Position numbers and translations under genes: made by a program. From UBA9464 sp003445095 (GTDB taxonomy: Bacteria > Verrucomicrobiota > Verrucomicrobiia > Limisphaerales > UBA9464): a stretch of DNA of 9,672 bases. Positions within the stretch are counted from its first letter, which is position 1; the number at the start of each line of letters is the position of its first letter. The notes beneath the pieces were generated by a model. It had not been told where the DNA came from. It was given only the letters and a program-made list of their open reading frames with translations, and did not search any database. This document shows, piece after piece, positions 7,380-9,672 of the stretch. The stretch lies in the NCBI GenBank assembly GCA_035437945.1, contig DAOMZG010000268.1, positions 1 through 9,672 on the forward strand, read 5' to 3'.

Positions 7380-7424
7380 GGGCCGATCCCCGCGTTCAAA
7401 ATTAACTGATACGATCTCGACACC

Positions 7425-7796
7425 ATGCGCGTCACTAACGCTCCCGCTTCTCGCAAACGTCGTAAACGGATGCTCCAGCTCGCGAAGGGCTATCGCCTTA
7501 AGCGCAGCAAGCTGTACCGCTACGCGAGTGATGCCGTTGATCACGGCCTCCAGTACGCCTACCGCGATCGCAAGACTAAGAAGCGAACCTTCCGCTACCT
7601 CTGGCAAATCCGCATCAACGCCGCCGCCCGCGCTGCCGGAATTACCTACAGCCGGTTCATGGAAGGCCTCAAGGCCGCCCAATGCGCCTTGGATCGCAAG
7701 GTGATCGCGGACTTGGCCGCCACGGACAGCGCGGCCTTCCTCAAGCTCGTCGAGTTGGCCAAGGGAGGTCTGCAGACCAAAGCCGCCAAAGCGTAA
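7425..7796 (+). CDS. rplT: 50S ribosomal protein L20
   Basis: This 123-aa protein has the complete L20 pattern: a basic N-terminal extension MRVTNAPASRKRRKRMLQLAKGY, then LKRSKLYRYASDAV, YAYRDRKTKKRTFRYLWQIRINAA, the invariant-like GITYSRFMEGLKAA and the C-terminal globular part (DRKVIADLA...AFLKLVELAK). L20 is needed early in 50S assembly and in several bacteria represses its own operon by binding the leader mRNA. No Shine-Dalgarno is visible before the ATG (7411-7424 reads acgatctcgacacc), so translation may depend on coupling to rpmI or on a non-SD start, which is common in PVC bacteria. The gene is co-directional with rpmI and closed by the terminator at 7821-7853. Confidence 0.96.
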   Translation: MRVTNAPASRKRRKRMLQLAKGYRLKRSKLYRYASDAVDHGLQYAYRDRKTKKRTFRYLWQIRINAAARAAGITYSRFMEGLKAAQCALDRKVIADLAATDSAAFLKLVELAKGGLQTKAAKA

Positions 7797-7820
7797 GCGA
7801 CTTCTGATTTCATCTCCGCC

Positions 7821-7853
7821 ACGGGCTTCCTTCGGGAAGCCCGTTTTCGTTTT
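7821..7853 (+). terminator. Intrinsic terminator of rpmI-rplT
   Basis: A perfect 10-bp stem, ACGGGCTTCC (7821-7830) with GGAAGCCCGT (7835-7844), is capped by a TTCG tetraloop and followed by TTTTCGTTTT (7844-7853). It lies 24 bp after the rplT stop. The minus strand lacks a T-tract after the hairpin, so it should act mainly on plus-strand transcripts and not on the convergent MFS gene. Confidence 0.93.
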
Positions 7854-7888
7854 GGTCGCCGTTGGGTTCGGCCGGTCCTGGCAAGTTC

Positions 7889-9382
7889 TCAGCGTCGGTC
7901 GAACGGCGCCTTCAGTACATCCCGACCGCCTTCGACGATATCTCCGCCGACATCGCTAATAATTCGGGCTTGGCGGCGCAGTTGCCAGAGTGAGCGGCGG
8001 GTGAGTCCGATAAGCCCACCGGGGGTTAGGACCATTTGGGCGGCACTGGTCAGGGTGAGCATGGGATTGAAGGGCCGCATCCGACGCATCGTCCGCCAGA
8101 CCGCTTCCGGAGCGTGGGCGGCCTCTTCGCGGACGAACTCGAGCAAATGAATACTGAGCAGGCAGCCAATCATCGATCCCGCGATCAGCAGGTGATAGTC
8201 CCGAATTGTTTGGCCGAGGAAGGTTCCGAGCGCATCGGGAAGCACTCGTAAAATAGCGCCGCCCAGCAGCGGCCCGACTGCCGTCAGTAGGCTCGTCAAG
8301 GCGAGGAACACGGCCACGTAGGGCGCCTTATTCGCCGGGGCGAGTTTGAGCATCAGATTGAACTGGCAGAGTTGAAAGCAGGCAGTCGTCGCTCCCACGA
8401 TCAGGTACATCGCTGCGAGGTGCCAAAAGAACCGTTCTCCTGCCAGGGACCAACCGACCAAACTCACCAGGCCCCAGACCAGCGATGCCACGTACAACAC
8501 CGGCTTGCTCCCGAAGCGGTCGCACAACCACCCCCAACCTTTGAGCGTCATCAGGCCGCCCAAGCCCGCTAACGCGGTCAGCAAACCCACGTTGCCCATG
8601 GGACGGTGCAAGCCTTCGAGGAGGAACACGGTATAGAAGGGTTGCCCCAGGTTGAGCAAGAGCCCCCACACGCCAATGAAGGCCACCAGTTTTAGATAAT
8701 TCGGACTTCGCAGTGGCTCCTTGATTTCGGACAAATCGGGAGGACTGGACTCTCGTTCCATGACCACCGGGGGAAACTTCATGCGCGTGAGGAACAGATA
8801 ACCGATGAGCCGGAACAGGCCCGCCGTCGCGAAGATCCACCCGAACGTGAACAACGTGTTGTGACCGCGCTCAGCCAGGGCGCTGGCCACCAATACCGCC
8901 AGCAGAGTCCAGAAACCGAAGATGAGGTTGCGCCGGCCGAAGTAGGTTCCGCTCAGTCGCGGGGGAACCAGTTCGGCAATGGCCGCAGACCAAGACACGG
9001 ATCCCAAGCTGTTCGCGAGCGTGGCGATTCCGAGGATCAGCGAAAAAGCCAGGTCGCGCCGTGACTCGGATAAAAATGGCAACCCGGCGGCGAGTCCCCA
9101 GGGCGCGGAGCTCAGCAGGAACGAAAGGGACATGATCTGGAACAGCGAGAGACGGCCCCGAAGCCACGTGGCCAAAGGGGGCTGGACCAAGTTGCAGAAG
9201 TGCGGCAGGGCGGCCATGAGTCCCACCGCGCCGGGTCCCCACCCCAACGCCGTTACCGCGAAGGCAATCACGAACGGGAAACTGGGCATGGTCAGGTTCA
9301 ACATGGGAACGCTGAAACACCCCTCGATGGTCGCGTATTTGAGCGAGACCAACAGTTCGCGATGACGCAGGCGGGAACTCAT
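7889..9382 (-). CDS. MFS transporter (major facilitator superfamily), substrate unknown
   Basis: This 497-aa protein is strongly hydrophobic, with about 10-12 predicted membrane segments between residues 25 and 416, for example 33-48, 82-101, 111-128, 154-170, 177-198, 231-247, 263-281, 294-312, 320-335 and 354-380. An MFS loop motif, GWLCDRFGSKPVL (284-296), lies in the second half, and SGTYFGRRN (144-152) in the first resembles the matching cytoplasmic loop. The central loop (about 200-228) is charged, as expected between the two six-helix bundles. About 80 residues after the last helix form a basic soluble tail (from 417), longer than usual. It should move a solute across the inner membrane by a secondary mechanism; direction and substrate cannot be told. 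ATG at 9382 has no clear Shine-Dalgarno. It is convergent with rplT and monocistronic as far as seen. Confidence 0.88.
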   Translation of the reverse strand: MSSRLRHRELLVSLKYATIEGCFSVPMLNLTMPSFPFVIAFAVTALGWGPGAVGLMAALPHFCNLVQPPLATWLRGRLSLFQIMSLSFLLSSAPWGLAAGLPFLSESRRDLAFSLILGIATLANSLGSVSWSAAIAELVPPRLSGTYFGRRNLIFGFWTLLAVLVASALAERGHNTLFTFGWIFATAGLFRLIGYLFLTRMKFPPVVMERESSPPDLSEIKEPLRSPNYLKLVAFIGVWGLLLNLGQPFYTVFLLEGLHRPMGNVGLLTALAGLGGLMTLKGWGWLCDRFGSKPVLYVASLVWGLVSLVGWSLAGERFFWHLAAMYLIVGATTACFQLCQFNLMLKLAPANKAPYVAVFLALTSLLTAVGPLLGGAILRVLPDALGTFLGQTIRDYHLLIAGSMIGCLLSIHLLEFVREEAAHAPEAVWRTMRRMRPFNPMLTLTSAAQMVLTPGGLIGLTRRSLWQLRRQARIISDVGGDIVEGGRDVLKAPFDRR

Positions 9383-9482
9383 CTAGCCAACAGCCTTGGC
9401 GATGACGAGGGTGACGAGAATGAGTCGGGAGCGAAATCGGATTCGGAGGGCGACGGGTCGGTAATCGGTCAGTCCACGGTTC
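9383..9482. other. Upstream region of the MFS gene
   Basis: This 100-bp non-coding stretch lies between the MFS start and the palindrome cluster. It must hold the 5' leader and perhaps the promoter of the MFS gene on the minus strand. I found no convincing -35/-10 pair and no operator-like dyad. Confidence 0.35.
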
Positions 9483-9672
9483 AAGGCTTGGCCTTCACAG
9501 GCATCTCAAGACGTAGTACCGCGCCAATGCGTTCGCACGAACCATCCAAATGGTAGGGTTGGCGCGTTGCGCCGTCCCCGGCCGGGCGGCACCTCCGGGC
9601 CGGCCTTTCGGAGTGATGCGTCGAATTCATCCATCGCGTCGTTGCGAAAGGCCGCGCCTTTGGCGCGGGGCC
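9483..9672. repeat. Cluster of short GC-rich palindromes, REP-like intergenic element
   Basis: At least seven inverted repeats lie in about 190 bp: AAGGC/GCCTT (9483-9487, 9491-9495), GTTCG/CGAAC (9531-9535, 9538-9542), ACCAT/ATGGT (9541-9545, 9550-9554), GGCGC/GCGCC (9561-9565, 9569-9573), the palindrome CCCGGCCGGG (9577-9586) flanked by GCCG/CGGC, a 10-bp pair CGGCCTTTCG/CGAAAGGCCG (9601-9610, 9645-9654) and CCGCGCC/GGCGCGG (9652-9658, 9662-9668) with a TTT loop. The element continues past the window edge. I see no credible gene in it. It resembles dispersed extragenic palindromic repeats, but copy number cannot be judged here. Confidence 0.55.

Noticed and set aside
9200..9556. Plus-strand open frame of 118 codons over the start of the MFS gene.
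   Set aside because: Antisense to the N-terminal membrane segments of the transporter; charged low-complexity product with no motif.

Overview
This window is high-GC and densely coded. Several features point to the PVC superphylum, most likely Verrucomicrobiota and close to Limisphaerales/Pedosphaera. The L35 and L20 proteins start in the style of that group (L20 begins MRVTNAPASRKRRKR). Shine-Dalgarno signals are sparse. There is a large nSTAND-WD40 protein whose repeats carry Asn/Ser/Thr-rich linkers. The placement is a judgement from protein style; no search was run.

Layout. At the left edge (1-737, minus strand) lies the N-terminal two thirds of an enolase-superfamily (mandelate racemase/muconate lactonizing, MR/MLE) protein that runs off the window. 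A gene-poor gap follows (738-1342), with a 14-bp perfect palindrome near the next gene. Then comes the main feature, a tightly coupled two-gene unit on the plus strand. A 494-aa protein (1343-2827) has a TIR domain and two further TIR-like or Rossmann-like modules. It overlaps by four bases a 1398-aa protein (2824-7020) with an nSTAND1-type NTPase, one predicted membrane segment, 16 WD40 repeats and a conserved C-terminal tail. A short structured leader (7021-7169) leads into rpmI (L35, 7170-7379) and rplT (L20, 7425-7796). These are closed by a textbook intrinsic terminator (7821-7853). A convergent minus-strand MFS transporter (7889-9382) follows. The right edge (about 9480-9672) is a cluster of short GC-rich palindromes.

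How the genes work together. The TIR and nSTAND-WD40 genes look like an effector plus sensor/switch pair of the bacterial conflict (STAND immunity) type. The WD40 propellers would sense a partner or invader, the NTPase would act as the switch, and the TIR protein would be the toxic effector, possibly an NAD+-consuming enzyme. The role is inferred from domain architecture and gene coupling. The ribosomal genes are a separate housekeeping unit. Their leader can fold into a hairpin that holds the only Shine-Dalgarno-like motif of rpmI and ends in five Ts, so it could act as a translational switch, an attenuator, or the terminator of the upstream conflict operon. The enolase-superfamily and MFS genes are ordinary metabolic and transport genes with no visible link to the conflict unit. 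No CRISPR array, transposase, integrase or RNA gene was recognised.
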